Numbered from the stretch's first letter, positions 38,822 through 52,600 are shown. The stretch: DNA of 64,000 nucleotides from Cyanoderma ruficeps (GCA_008694505.1 VZDJ01007747.1:38669615-38733614), one strand, 5' to 3'. The notes: generated by a model from the letters alone, not told the origin. Program-made: numbers and translations.

Positions 38822-38876
38822 CAGTTCATAGGCTTCTCTCTTGGTGCAAGAAGCAGTTCATAGGCTTCTCTCTCAG
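38822..38876 (+). repeat. Tandem duplication, 32-base period
   Basis: CAGTTCATAGGCTTCTCTCT begins at 38822 and again at 38854; the second copy is partial. It sits next to a CT-rich simple stretch (38751-38790), which may have promoted slippage. Confidence 0.88.
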
Positions 38877-39920
38877 GGCAGGCTTATGGTAGTGGCCAAC
38901 TAAACTAGTACATCTATCTCCCTTAGCACATGGCTACTGTTTTTTCTCAAAATTAGCCTTGGTTCTTTACATTTTACCTGTTTTCCTATGTGAATTTGTT
39001 TGTTGCTTTTTTCATTGTGGGTTCAGGTTTTTTTAGTTGGTTTTGTTTATTGTTTTCTTTCTTGTTTGGTTGGGGTTTTTTTTGGATAAGCCAAGCCTGC
39101 TAATCCGTGTGTAATTCTGGAGCCATCAGGTATGATGTCAGCTTTTCCACTTCAGTCTGTTAATATTTTTCTGAGAAGAAATAACATGTTGGCAGAGGGC
39201 TGCCTCAGCAGCCTGATCCTAGAGGACAAATGGGAAAATCAAGTAACAAGAGCTTCCATGAATGAACACATCTTGTACTTCAGAAGTATTTTGGTGTAGC
39301 TAAGCCATCTGCTGCATAGAATGGAAAAGTTCTGAAGGCAGTGTCTGCAATATGTTGGTTCCAGGCTATGCTTTGTCTTTGCAGGCTTTGGTCTTTTTAC
39401 TTTGTCTTCATGGTCTCACGTGGGGTCTTTCTCCTGCACAGGCATGGTCTCATTAAAACTGGATCAGATACTTAATGCCCAATTCTCAGGGGCAGGGGCT
39501 GTGATTTGACTTTGTCAAACTTTGGGTTTCCTCTGGACCTCTGGCATTATGCTTTTTTTCCTCTCTCTTTCTGGGGTGCTATGGCTGCTTATGCCTAAGT
39601 GTAATTTTTCTTGGCACAAGCTGACAGACAAATCTGAGAAATAGTCTGAAAAACTGCTACTTTTGACTCTCTTCCCAGCTAGGAACTGTGCTGATTTTAT
39701 GAATGGGGAAAAAGTCCTCAGAGCATGCTATTCTAATCTAGGTGGAATTTCTGCTTGGGCTGGATAAGGGTTTAGAAACCTATGAAGGGACTCAGTAGGT
39801 GATGTGGGAATATGAATCAATAAACTACCACCTTAGGAAACTCAGATATATTTGATTTCTCACTAAGAACGTATATTCATATGTCTTCAAAATATATAAA
39901 AGAATACTAGTGACTGAGGT

Positions 39921-40176
39921 CCACCTGAAATGTGTTCAGAATTGTTTTTATAGCCACTCTGTCAAGGTGCCACTGAAAAAGTTGATGTTGAAAAAAACTT
40001 GTTTTGTGTATGTGAGATAAGTAGAATAAGCGAAGAGTTATGAAGTTTTTTAAGAGGCGTTCTATCAGTTCATTATCAGAAATCAGTTCAATCTGTCACT
40101 TTGGTGCTTTATGTGAACTTTCCCAATGGCAACCAGCAGAATTTTTTCCCCTTGTATATAGATGAGTAAATCTGTC
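39921..40176 (+). repeat. Direct repeat copy B (about 256 bp)
   Basis: Second copy of the segment at 37190-37462, 2.46 kb downstream. It lacks a short stretch that copy A has around 37318-37340 and contains a different set of point changes. Either a local duplication or two members of an unrecognised dispersed repeat family would give this pattern. Confidence 0.9.
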
Positions 40177-41271
40177 TTGTTGCAGCATGAAAGACACTTT
40201 GAGTTGTTCCAGAGAATGAGTGAAAAGCTTGCTTTTATAATTTCAAGTGGTTTGCTCTAGTTGCTGTTAAACAGTAGGGTTTTTGATAATATTTTGTTGT
40301 AGTGGGTTTTTTTTTTTTGGAACTTGACATGGTTGAGTTGGTTAGTTATAAGGGCAGTGTCAGCTTTCAGATTGCAGTCTCCTGTACTGAGCAATGCTTG
40401 TGGTAAGCTACGAAGGCAAAACTTTATTGGAGTGTCATCCATTGCAAGTCAGAATAAATTCCTCAGCATGTAAAATGAAATGTATGAGAGTCATGTTGTC
40501 CTCTACAATTAATTACTGAAGTGTATAACACTGCTCTGCTGGAGAGTTTTCCCATCTGTTGCAGAGGACAATATGCGCAGAGGAATTCTGAATCAGTGCT
40601 GGCCTGAGCACAATGAAGAGAAAAGGAACTTTTCTCTTTGAATTCTAATTTTTGGGGTTTTTCAATTTTTTTTCTGCAGTCTATCTTTCTCTAAGTGCTG
40701 TACACATTTTTATCTAACTATTTGCTCAGAGAGAAATTAAGTGTAAGAGAAATTTCTCCCTTTTATTCTCTTTTGGGAATCAGAAGGCTCTGTTGGGCCA
40801 CCTGGAGTACTGGGCTGAGTGCAGGTCCAGCTGGGCAGGAACAGAGTCGCTTGTGCCACATCAGAGGAACAAATGGCACCTTGAAGATGGTGGGGTGTGG
40901 GGTGGCAGACCATAGCAGCACTAAGCTCCTTTGCAGAAATTTGGAGTGTTTAGGAGAGGTTCTCTATGTCTGTGCCTCACAAATACAAACAACTCTGTGG
41001 TAAGAAACATTATATTACATTATGTTATATTACGAAGTCTAGCAGTCTCCTGGTTTTTCATATTTTGCATAATGAAATTATTTAATGGGAAATAAAGATG
41101 TTTATAGTAGCTCTTCCGATAACTTTGCAAGTCTCACTTCACAGGTAATTTAGTTTTTCCTTTATGGAATAAAATAACTTGCATAGCTTTCTTGAAGTTT
41201 TCCTTTACTAATACAATTTTATATATAAGGGCTAATAATGTAATTATCATAATTCAAATTATTTCATTTGC

Positions 41272-41552
41272 AGAATCACAGAATAGTTTAGGGTTGGAAG
41301 AGACCTCTGGAGATCATCCAGTCCAACATCCCTGCCAAGGCAGGGGCACCTAGAGAAGGTTACATAGGAACATGTTCAGGTGGATTTTTAGTGTCTCAAG
41401 AGGGGGAGACTCCATGACCTCCGTGGGCAGCCTGTTCCAGTGCCCTACCACCCTCAACATAAAGCTCTTCCTCATGTTGAAGTGAAACTTGTATTTTATT
41501 TTATGGCCGTTACTGCTTGTCCTGTCCCTGGGCTCCACTGAAAAGGTCTGGC
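41272..41552 (-). mobile_element. CR1 LINE 3' fragment, antisense to ZFYVE28
   Basis: It begins with AGAATCACAGAATAG and GGTTGGAAGAGACC on the + strand, the reverse complement of a CR1 tail. Minus-strand translation of about 41490-41350 gives RVVGHWNRLPTEVMESPPLE, an unbroken match to the last residues of CR1 ORF2. The similarity ends near GGTCTGGC at about 41550. This is one of the better preserved CR1 copies in the window, judged by eye. Confidence 0.94.
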
Positions 41553-41797
41553 ACTCTAGGATTTGTCTTGTCAGGAGGCCTGCATTCATCACAGCAGTAG
41601 AATTTAGCTTTGGATTTGATGCTCAGAAGTTACCAGTGAAAAGGGCTGGGTTTACTATGGAACTTAAAGATGCTTTTCAAAGAGGAAAGTCTGTGTTGGA
41701 TTTATAAATCCATCTTTTCAGTTACATCTTGGTTTCCTGTGTTTGCTCTGTTCTCAACAGTAGGACTGAGTTTGGCTCTTAGTGCTTTTGGTTGTTC

Positions 41798-41811
41798 TTT
41801 TTTTTTTTTTT
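41798..41811 (+). repeat. Poly-T run (14 T)
   Basis: Homopolymer between GGTTGTTC and ATCTTGTG, about 250 bases after the CR1 fragment ending near 41552. No other element is seen. Confidence 0.85.
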
Positions 41812-44406
41812 ATCTTGTGCTTCAGGTTTTTGCCTTCCTCATTGCAGCACTTCCAGCATTCAGTGACACATTAAACAGTGATCACGATATTTCACACGTG
41901 GATTTTATGTAATTTAAATGTGGAACTGCCTGTCTCAAACTGCTCTTTCTGAAACAATCTGCATTCATGAAATACCTGGGAATTTTTGCCATAAATTTTT
42001 GGCAGATTATTTTGCTGAATGTGGAATTATATAAATAAATACATGTCCACATAATGAGTTCTTGTGTTGTAATCAGTCCGTACTTTTACCATCTACCTGT
42101 AATTAGACCCATACTTCCCCCCGCCTCCCCCATAGGTCATGCCTTTTTTCTGTCTCAGGTTGTATTGGGTCCTGACTAGTCCTTAGGCTGGTGTAGGCAG
42201 TAACACAAACAATGAAGCAGTAGCTGCTTGGAGAGTAGAAATATACTGCCAACTTGATTTACATTTCTATTTTCAGTCCATTTCAAAATCATAATTGTGT
42301 TTTGCAGAATATAAATAATCTTCAATGCCCCTTGAAAATACATGCATATCCCCAGACTTCATAAGTTCCAAGTTATATTCTTTTGCCTGTCATTTCCAGT
42401 TGATAAATTCTGGACTTCCTTTTTTTCTCTCAAATAAATAAACAAAAAAAGTAAGTGAATAAAATTTTTCCCAACCCATACTTTGATTATGAATATTAGT
42501 CATGGTTTTGAATGCTGTTTGTGTTCACAGCAGAATTTTGGGATGTGATAACATCATCTCTGATCTTAATGTGTCTTCCTGAACAGAACCTTTAATTGGA
42601 TCTACTCTTTTCTAGCCTATCTTGTAATGATTTTCTATATATATCATTAATAATTACAAATAATGTAAAAATATATCAAGGAAAACAAATAGCAAAAAAA
42701 TCTGAGTTATGGTATATTGATATGAATATATGCAATTTAAAAAAAATCCCTGTCAGTCTTAACTACATTTTCATTGAAAATAAATGCTGTGTTTCACCTG
42801 TAACTTGGTAAGGAAAAGCAATATAGCATTAGAAGTTGTAAAATATTCAGTACATGAAGAAAGTGTTGCTGGAGTAGATGAGGTAACTGCTTGGAGGAGT
42901 AAGCAAAAACGTTTTACTGTAAGAGTTTTCAGTTAATTGCTTTGATTGTGTTTGCAGGTTGCAACAAAGTTGTAAAATACTGGTCTCCTTTAAGTATTTT
43001 TCCACAGTTCCTTGGGCCTTGTGTATTAAAAGCAGGAGATTTGTGTTTAATAATGCATTGAGATTTTTTTTAGATCATCATTGGTAGTCCCTGAAGCTCT
43101 GCAGGCATTTTCAGTCTGCAGGCTTGCCTGTGTCATACACACTGGATTTTGGAAATTAAAGCAGAGCTGTGGCTCAGGTGTGGTGTAACCACTGCTGGAG
43201 GGAGCAAAACAGAAAAAGCTTGAGCTAAATTCAGATGCCAGGCAGTTTGTCTCAAAGGTAGCAAGAAAGGGCAAAAAAGAGATTTTTTTATTTTAGTAGG
43301 CTTGAACTGGTGTCTGTTGCATTCAGAAGGAAATTGTAGCCATTATGCTCCTGGCAGGTCTAGAGGGATCTGAAGATCTCATCTTTGAACCTCAGAATGG
43401 AACAACAGAGTACTGACTGGGCTGGAGAGATTTGTGTCTGGTTTAGGCAAGACCACTGTGGGAAAGTACTTCCAGGTTCTGACTTTGACTTTGCATTTGT
43501 TACGCAAAACAGAGAGGCTAGAGCACAGAAAAAATGAGGAATAGAAGAATGCCTATGGTTGTTCTTGCCTGTTTAAAAGCAAATTCACATGTTTTAGGCC
43601 AGTAATGTGGTTGTATGACTGTAGATTAGAAAACTGTGTAAGTCAGGCTGTGGATGCAACTGTTAGTGTTTTCAGAGCAGTCTTGGAATTAATGGCAGTA
43701 ATGAAGAACTTGGATTTCAGAAATGTCAGGAAACCTTTGACACTTGGATTTTATGTTGCTTAGGGAAAAATATTCACTCTTTTGCAGCTGAAGATAAATT
43801 AATGGCTTTGATCGAAGACTGCATTTACACTGAACCTTGTGTCATGCAGTATTCACAGTGAAACCAATTGAACAATTTAACCTGTTATGTGATTGGAATA
43901 CAAGCAAAAGCTACTCCAGCAGGTGTCCTTCCTTAAGGCTTTGGAAGCACTGGAATTCTTTGCCTCATTACATGCGAGGTGATTTTGGTATGGTCCCTAG
44001 TTAGTGTTCATTTCTGGAGCCTGACTGGGGTGTAGAGCCTGTGTAGTGCAGGGATGGTAGAGAAGATATTCAGCTGTGCTGGAAGGTAAAGGTTTCTCTA
44101 CTGTCTGCTGATAAAGGCCTGCAGTAGGTGTTTACATTGAAAGAGAAGTGAATTTTTACTTGTATGAGCTAGTATTTTTGCATTACTTAAGCTAGCTTTG
44201 TTTTTCAAACATCACATTTATCCTTCTGTTTGTGGTGTCTCCAATGTAGTGTTGTTTTTCAATACTATTATCAAATATAGTAAAAAAAAAACTAGCTGGA
44301 ATCATGTTCTTTTCAAGGCACTGTAAATATTACAGTAAGCATTACTAGTAATGCATTTCCTTTTAACATCAGTTCTGCAATTAATGCTTTTGTCTCTTTT
44401 GTCATT

Positions 44407-44426
44407 TAGTATTCTATAGAATACTA
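44407..44426. repeat. Perfect 20-base palindrome
   Basis: TAGTATTCTATAGAATACTA reads identically on both strands, with no spacer. It is AT-rich and isolated, and no function is evident. Confidence 0.9.
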
Positions 44427-46738
44427 TACCTGGCAATCTGAGGTTTGTAGAATACATTTGGGGACAACCACCAGTTTTGTGAAAGTGATGTTGCTGATTA
44501 ATAAAGGGCAGTAGGCACTAGAGTGTAATACCTTTTCTGAAAGCTGTTGTTGAGAATGTGGGAAAAGTGTCCATTCATTAAATAGGTAGTGCCATAATTA
44601 TGTCGGCTTTTTATAAGTACCTAAACAGGCAGCAGCCAGATCAGAGGAACTTGATCTTGCCAGAAGAAACAATGTGTGATTTTTAAATCCTTGTATGAAT
44701 CACTAATCTGTGTTGAATAGAGGGTTTGGGTGTGTTTTGTGTTGTGCTTTGTTTGGATTTTTTGTTTTATTGTTCCTCTCAGTAAATGGCTATAGAGCTG
44801 TTCATATTAAGAGAATATAAGCCTGAAAAGCATTCATGGTGGCATTTAACTTCTGCTTAGTTTTTGTGCATTCTCTGTCTTGATTTAAAAGGAGTGGTTT
44901 GGGGTGGAGAATAGCTGAAGACTGATAGAGCTTATCTAACATGCATGCTGATGAGAAGTGGTCAAACTGAAACTATATGCTGAGCTAGCACAGAAAACAG
45001 GAATAGCTGTACAAACCCATTTGTCTCCCAGGAGAGATTTTCTGCGTGACCAGGAGACCAAGGACAGACTTTGAGGATATTGTCTGAAAAGACCTGTGAA
45101 TGCCTAATTGAGGGAAAAAATATTCAATTCAGCAGGGAGTGGGAGCAGGGATGCATGGGAGCCTTCTGCCATGCACTATCATCCAGTTGAGTTTCCTGTC
45201 TCCAGCAAATGTATGCTTTTTGTGTACTTGAATATATTTTGTTACTGTTGGACTGGTTAAAAAGTTTTAAATGTGTTTTAAAGTCCTGGGTAGTCCTGCT
45301 GTTGTGTTGGTCTGTGTGTCTGGTGCCTTTCCTCTGCCTTTCTTCTTGCTCATGTTCTGGTAATTTTCAAAGTCACTATTTGTGCTCAAGTGTACTTGGA
45401 AAAAGGATACTAATCACAGTGTCAAGTCATTCAATGCAATGAGGTTCCTAAAAGTTCCCTAAAACTTAAGGTAGGCTCTGCCTACAAGGAAGTGGGGACT
45501 TTCTGCAAAGAGATACATTAAGTCCTTGAGATTGAGGACTGTGTCTGGTGTATTTTCCTGGTTAGACATGGGTGAATCTCTATAGATGGGTGCTGTGGTT
45601 AAACATGGGACAACCAACCACTGAAGTTTGCTGTTACCTGGAAAACAGGGTAGGAAACACAGTGTGACTGATGATGGCGCTTGGAAAGCTACTTGTTTCT
45701 ATGAGTTAGCTGAGATAGTGAAAATAAGATCAAAAGAGTTACTTATGCAAACATTCATTTGAAGTGATTGTCAGAAGGCAGAAGCTGGGAGAAGTTTCTG
45801 TGCTGAGGGGTGTATGAGCACTTTCTTTCATCACCAGGTTTGAACAGATGCACTTCGGAACAAAGTTTTGATGAAATCTTTTTGTTGCAATGATTGATTG
45901 TGCTACTGATATGATGCCAAGGTAGTTAAATCCCAAACATCTGTCAAGGTGTTCAGCTTGAGCTTGTTGAAAGTCTCCTACAAGGCAAATGAGGTTATGT
46001 ATGAGCAGCTTTAGACAGATGATGGTGCTTTTATTAAAATACGATGTGGAGCACGTCAGACTTACCCTAAGTTTGCTGTGTCAAAGAAAAATAAAGATGC
46101 ATTTTGAACATGAAAAAACCAAGGAATGTGCTATGCCTGTTAATACCTGAGAAGGACTATGGAGCAACTCTTTTACATTCAGCGGGCTTGAACTCGCTGG
46201 GTCAGGTTTCCCTCTTGTTGGAGCTTTGTTTATTTGGTTTAGTTGGGGTTTTTTTTAGAATAAAAGTCTGGTTCTGAAAGGAATAAAGGTTATAGCAGCA
46301 TAGTAACTTGAGAGAAATTAACGGGTTAGATATGTCTAAGAAGAGGTCATTGTTTGCCCAGATATTTACAAGTTGTTATAAATGTTTAGGCACATCCATT
46401 AGACATGGTATAACATAACTAGAGTGGGTTGAAAATCCTCTAATGCAGTAAGTTGTGAAGATGTAGTGTGGCAGGATGGTTTGCATTGCTGCAGGACAAA
46501 TTGCTGGGTGCCACTTCCAAATGCCACACGATTCCTCTGTGGAAGGCGGGGGCTGTACATCTGGAATTGAAAGTAATCGATCAACAAGCCCAGGGAGCTA
46601 AATTGGCTATTTTCCTCTTGATAGGTAACAAATCACTAAAAGCACTGCAGGATCAATTTTGTTTGAAGAGATGCTTAGTGTAATGTTTAAATACAAAAAT
46701 CTAAACAAATCTGAAGCAAACTGCATAAAGGCGTTTAG

Positions 46739-46750
46739 AAAAAAAAAAAA
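46739..46750 (+). repeat. Poly-A run (12 A)
   Basis: Homopolymer between GCGTTTAG and CATTTAAAG. Isolated. Confidence 0.85.
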
Positions 46751-48999
46751 CATTTAAAGAGTGATTTGTATATTTCAATATGTATCCTGACAAGCTGAAT
46801 TTGTTTCTAAGTAAATGTTTGTTCTTTAAACTCGATGTTCTTGTAACAGCTGAGAATGAAATCTGATTAGTTTAAGGTCAGACTCTGAGACATTAGCTGC
46901 TGGAGGAGGCCTTGGATAAGTGTTTTACAAGTTCAGAGGAGTAGGTTGACCTTATCTGGCTGCCAGGTGCCCACCCCACCATTCTCTCACTCCTGTTCAC
47001 AATAGGCCGGGGAAAGAAAACAGGATGAAAAAGCCTGTGGGTCAGGATTAAGAAAGGGAAATCACTCCCCAGTTGCCATCATGAGCAAAACAGACACAAT
47101 ATGGGTAAGGTTAATTTCTTGCTAATTAAAAATAGCCTGTGATAGGTTGGATGAGTAGACAACCTTGAAGGTTACCCACTCTTCACTTGGTAGAAGTGGA
47201 TGCTCCATCACTTCCCTACAGCAAAACTCCTTTCTCTTCTGGGGTGCATGTTCTTTCCTAGAAATCAAGGCTGTGTGAGCTGCAGAGCACTCCTGTTCTG
47301 CAGAATAGATGTCCGAAAGCTTCAGTAATTTGTATTCAGCATATGCTTATGTGCTTCCCCCAGAAAATATGGATTTGAGCACATGCTTTTCCAGATTAGT
47401 ATGATGAACACTCAAAAATAGAAACTACGTATGCTGACTTAATCTATCATGAGTGAAAACCGACGGCATGGCAGTCTCAGATGTTTGGTACTCTCGTTCA
47501 GCATAACCATTATAAGATTTTTCCTTTTTGGGGGTTGGAATTACATCCAATGCAGAGAACATTGGAAAAATCTATCCACCTGATTTTTGTTGTCCTATGA
47601 ATCATTATCTCACTGGGGTTGTTTGTTTTGTTCGTCTTTTTGCTTAAGGTGCTGCTAGCATTTTATTGTGTTAACAAGCTGTTCACCTGTCTTTCTTGCT
47701 TGTGTAATGATATTCTATAGATAAACACAGAGCAGCTGGCAAAGCTTTAACCAGGCTGTAGCTTTTTTCACAGTGCTTTTTTTTTACATATCCTCGTGAC
47801 CAATTACCAATTGTCTTCTTCATCTCTGAGTCCTTTTGCTTTTTGTGCATGTGCAACACCAGTTTAAGACTTCAAGACATTGTACAAAATATGACTGTTG
47901 AGGGAATTTTTTTCCTTTTTTTCTTTAGCAGATAGCCCTTTGGATAGTAAATTAAAAGGAAAATACAACGAACAAAGTAAAAAACCCAAAACCAAACCCC
48001 CCTCTGTATACAACTATGTACTTGGAACAGCAGTTCCTTTTTCATTTAGTATAAAGAAGTATTGTGCTGCTAAACCTTCTGATAGTTAAATGCCAGAATT
48101 TTTGACTCACCTGTTTGTTAGAGAATTGTTTCTTCTTGCTATTTTAGCATTTGGAAATTAATGAAAAATTCAAAGTGCCTGTCCAAAGGAAGGATGTGAA
48201 TATACTTGCTTACATGTGAGGTGAAAAATAAGCAGATGTAACTACTTGCTGGTTTCCCTTTTGAAGAAGTACCTTCAGTCTTTGGAATTTGTCACCTGCC
48301 AGTTAAACCTACTACTGCAATTGTGACTGGTGTAAAAAGTTGTCAATTGACTAAGTTGCTGTAAGTATGTTATATTTGCATAATGGGGATAAGTAAACTT
48401 TGGACTTTGTACCTAATGCCTAATTGCCTCTTTTGAACAATTTTTTTTTCCTTCTTTAACTGCTATACGAGTCTCAGTTAAATTTAATTAGCTTAAGACT
48501 AGTTATATGCAACATCATTTGTAAGTTTTGAAAATACTGAGTTGGCTCATCAGTGCCTTTATTTGAATTTTTTAGGGCCTAATTCTGGCTTTTGCACGGA
48601 CCATATTGCCAGCTGGTACAAGGAGTTGTTTTCCCATACAGAACCATCATTTTCTGTACACTGCAGATAGAAGCAAGTTTCTAAGCTATAGCTTTCATGA
48701 ATTCTTACCGTAAAGAGAATGTGCTTTCCTTTTGGAAGTCCCTTTTTAATATTTCTGTGCTGTGCAGTAATTGTTCATATTTGGGGAGTGTCTGATAATA
48801 GCAGCACTTATTTTGGGGGATGGAAAGTTTGAGGTTGATCCTGTGCCTCTTGCCTTTCCCTGAAAATACAGTAGACAACATATTTAGGCTGAGAACAACT
48901 GGACCCTCCTTACTAGAGACACTCTACTATTAAGACCTGCTTCCGAGGCAGGCCAAGATTCCTGTTAATAAAATCCTTGGGCTGAATTAGAGTGAAAAG

Positions 49000-49620
49000 A
49001 CACTGAGTGACCAGTGTATTTATGAGGCAGATTTATTTTAAAGCATTCCAGTTGCTGCGGAAAGTATGTGGACATTTTGTTTCTCTTCTATAATAGTAAA
49101 ATATCATAAAATATGTAAGGAAAAGAAAGAAAGGATAAGAGTGGATGGTTGAGAGGAGGGATGTCACCACCTGAGGATCCAGTGATGAGTCTTGATCACT
49201 GTTTCGCTGTAGTAGTGGTCACAGGCATGATCCATTGGGAGTAGGGGCCCATGAAACAAAAGGTTTGTTAGGTTATATGCATTCAAGCTGGCATGGAAAT
49301 GCCTGGATCCTTTCCCAGGGAGGGGATTCTCCAACACTCATGGAACACTGCGGGCTCTGTACAGTGTTCTGGAGAATTCCCAAAAGGAGTGAGGGAGTAC
49401 TTTTGGGTCCTGGGTAATCTTGAGCCCCCTCTATTGGTCCGGTCCACTCCTTGAACCCACCTCCATACTTCTCCACTTTATTTTGTGTGCTCACCATGGA
49501 CCTGAATGGGAAAATTAGCTCCAGAAAGGTGCTGCCATACGTTGGCACAACCCCCATTTCCAGGTACATCCTGTTCTAACTTTCTCACTTGAGTGAGAAT
49601 TGGGTGTTTGAGGCATAGCA
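49000..49620. other. Unassigned island, possibly an LTR or other repeat remnant
   Basis: Between about 49130 and 49570 the sequence is visibly richer in G and C, with GGGGCCC and several short self-complementary blocks (for example TCTCACTTGAGTGAGA at 49579-49594), and a 98-residue minus-strand frame is open (49569-49273). The texture is like a retroviral LTR, but I could not define TG/CA ends, a target-site duplication or any retroviral protein. The assignment is a guess and the limits are loose. Confidence 0.25.
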
Positions 49621-52600
49621 ATGCATTAACTCCTTACTGTCCAGGCTTTTAAAACCACCCTTTCCCTTACCACAGGGAGAATAAAGGAAGCTGTGTAGAT
49701 GCAAGACATTTCCACTGATGTGAACGTGATGGCCTCTCTAAAACCTTTTACTTCATCAGTTGGAGCTGTAGCAGAATAGGAATGGTTGAGCAGGCAGTTC
49801 ATGTTTAATCTTCCTGGTTAAGGAAGGTCATTTGGACCCTGCAGCAGTTAAAAGTATTGCCCATGGACTTGTCAGCAAGTATTGTCCTGTGATTGTGAAA
49901 GCATTTCATACAATGTCTAATAAAATACGTACATTTATGTAAAATGCATCTTTTACCAAGTGCTCCTTGAAAAGTTACCCCCATGGATGTAGGTTTACTT
50001 TGTTCCTGTCAAAAGCCAGTCTGGATTTTCCATCAGCAAAGGCGTATAATTATTGCTTTTCTGTATAGTTTCTTTCCATAGGAATAAAGTCAAGGTTCCT
50101 GAGTGTGTGGCAAAAAAGCAAGTACTTAGTGCTGGAAGAGTGCCAGTAAACAATGGGAGATCTGGAGCCTTTCAAGTCCATGGACTTTATTTTAAGCAAG
50201 GTTGGGTTTTAGCTGTTGTTCTGAACAGTTCAGATGAGCAATTCAAAAACGATGGATGTTATTTTCCAGAAGACAGCTGGCAGGCTTCAGAAGATTGTGC
50301 TATCACTAGCTGGGATCTTGCTCATTTGCATAGTTCCCTTGCTTCTGTCTGTTCTTTGGTTTATTTGGGATCATCATGTCTTTGGTGGTGGTGGCTGCAT
50401 TCATGTTGTGATCTCAGTAGAAGAAAAAGCCTGAAAAAAATCTGTATTTCTCTACAAAGGATTGTGGAAGCCTGGGGGGGAAGTTCCCCTTAATGTTCAA
50501 ATTATGGGCTGCTGTCAGTTCTAAGATGATGCACATTTTATGTTACTCGAAAAGAGGTGGTATTGATACCTGAAAGCTGCTGTTAAAAATCATACAAAAA
50601 GTGCTTGCAATTTTCTTTCCAAAAGAGGACATGTCAGTAAGAACCACCCTCGTTTCTGTAAAGGTAAATTTTTTAAGTGATTCTCAGATTCCAGAATTAC
50701 TGTGTGGTTTGAGATTGGTCTTTTGGCACCCTGGCTTCTTGTAGGTAGTTTATTTTTTGGTTTCTGTCTCATGTTGGGAAGTCTATGCTAGAATTTTTCC
50801 TCTCTGTTAGTTGTCACTATTTTTTAGGGACAGTTTCTGGTTTTGGTGTACCAGCTTGTTTACAAGATGTGAGAATAGCATCTTTTCCTCTGATAACATG
50901 CAATAATTAGTTCTACAGACCTCTTATTTATCTAATAACCAGTTGCTAACAGGTCTCTTAATTTAAGATATTTTTAACATTCTCTTTTAGTCCATTTAAA
51001 TCCTTTTTGAAAAATCAGATCAGAATTCATTATACAATAAACCAAACTAACCTAATCCTATTTACTGTTTATTGGTCAGACTTGATGGGTAAAGCCAGAA
51101 TGCAACCAATTCAATAACTAGTACAGCCTTTTCATATGGACAATTTTATACTGACTTTGTGGATGACAGGCAGGCATCTTCAGGTTTTGGTATCTGGCCT
51201 GTTGAGCGGAACTTAATAAAAAGTAAAAATCATTAAAATAAATATTCGGTGAGTGATTTTTCCTGAAATCAAAGAGTGGTGTGTTATTGTTTAAGATGGC
51301 TAAACGTGTGTTATTTTATTTGGTTGAAGTTTTTTTTCTTTAATTTGTGGTGTGCTGATTCCTGTTTTGGTACTGGCTGGAATGACAGTTTGTGTAGAGC
51401 ATACAAATGGGGATAGCAAGTTATGATCCATGTATGAGGTGATGGTTTCAAATCTGTGGAGAATGTTCTCCAGTGGTGTGGTACGTTGTGCTGGCCATAA
51501 AGATACTCAGGATAACCTGGGCCATTTGGTGGGCTGAATATGTGGAATATAAAGAGGTATTAGGCAGAAGGAATGCAAGGTGTACTTGTAGAATGAGACT
51601 CCTGCCTGGAGAGCTCGTACTCAAGAGGGTGTTGAGATAATAACAGCAGTATCACCACGTATGAAAAACTTCCTGTGCAACCAAACAAAAATTCTCCCCA
51701 GAAGTCCCAAACCCATAAGTGCATCCTACTGTGGTGATACGGTTAATGGGGTTACTGCAGTCAGTGAATACAGAAATAGGCAAATAGAACTAATGCAAGT
51801 ACTTGCTGCTGTAGTGGAATAAGGCAAAATGAGCAGTGTTTCTGAAGTCCAGCAGATCAAAACAAGAACTTAGATGCATTAATTTGTTGTTCAATGGGAT
51901 GATTTCCTGAAACAAACTACCAGGATAAGTGATAGGTTCTCCATGAGATGTTTTCAAATTAAGTCTTTCTATTAATTTTAGTACCTAAAGATGGGAATTG
52001 CTAATTCTTATTCTGCCAAAGAATAGTAAGGAATTTGGATTAAATTATTTGAACCATATTTTGCATGAACTGAAAATAAAAGTTGGCATTGAAAATGGCA
52101 CTATCCCAAATTTTCTGTTACCTACTGCAGTAAATTGAATTTGTAAACTTGTGTTTTATTTGTTTTAAGTGGCCCCCTGTGAAGAGATTTAGAGTTTCAT
52201 GCAGTTTCAGCTTGCCAGGGACCACATATGATTGACACAATTAATCAAAGATCACACTACTAATCCACACCAAACATAACACAGTTGAGAGAACTCAATT
52301 AAAACTTTTGTTCCTCCAGTTGAAAAAATTAGTCACGTGGGAGCTAAGTGTCTCTCAGGCATACTTGTTTTGCTTGAGACCAGTCTTAAAAAATTGTCTG
52401 TTTTGCTTCTGCAATGCAATTTAGATGCTTAAAAATCAGCAGTCATGCTTTGTCACAATTCCATACACAGACTCCTATGTCTTTGTTTATTAACTTCGTT
52501 TAGAAGGTTTTGATGGTTGTGGATAAATGCTGAAGGAAAACATAAAAATCAGAAGTAATAAAAAACATTGGGTAGAGAATGCTTAAAGAAACGCTTTACT

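Larger units (their letters stand above)
36266..41271. other. Intron with duplicated segment
   Basis: Holds the direct repeat pair, the microsatellite at 36422, the CT tract and tandem duplication near 38.8 kb, and T/G-rich sequence at 39018-39085. A patch at 40790-40840 (CCACCTGGAGTACTGGGC) faintly resembles CR1 ORF2 but is too short to call. Confidence 0.6.

Noticed and set aside
40790..40840. Possible CR1 fragment (CCACCTGGAGTACTGGGC)
   Set aside because: Resemblance is limited to under 30 bases and the flanks do not continue the element.
50053..50493. 146-codon + strand frame 3 kb before the exon
   Set aside because: No homology to ZFYVE28 or any family I recognise; the middle is a run of tryptophan and serine codons from GGT repeats, and there are no convincing splice sites.
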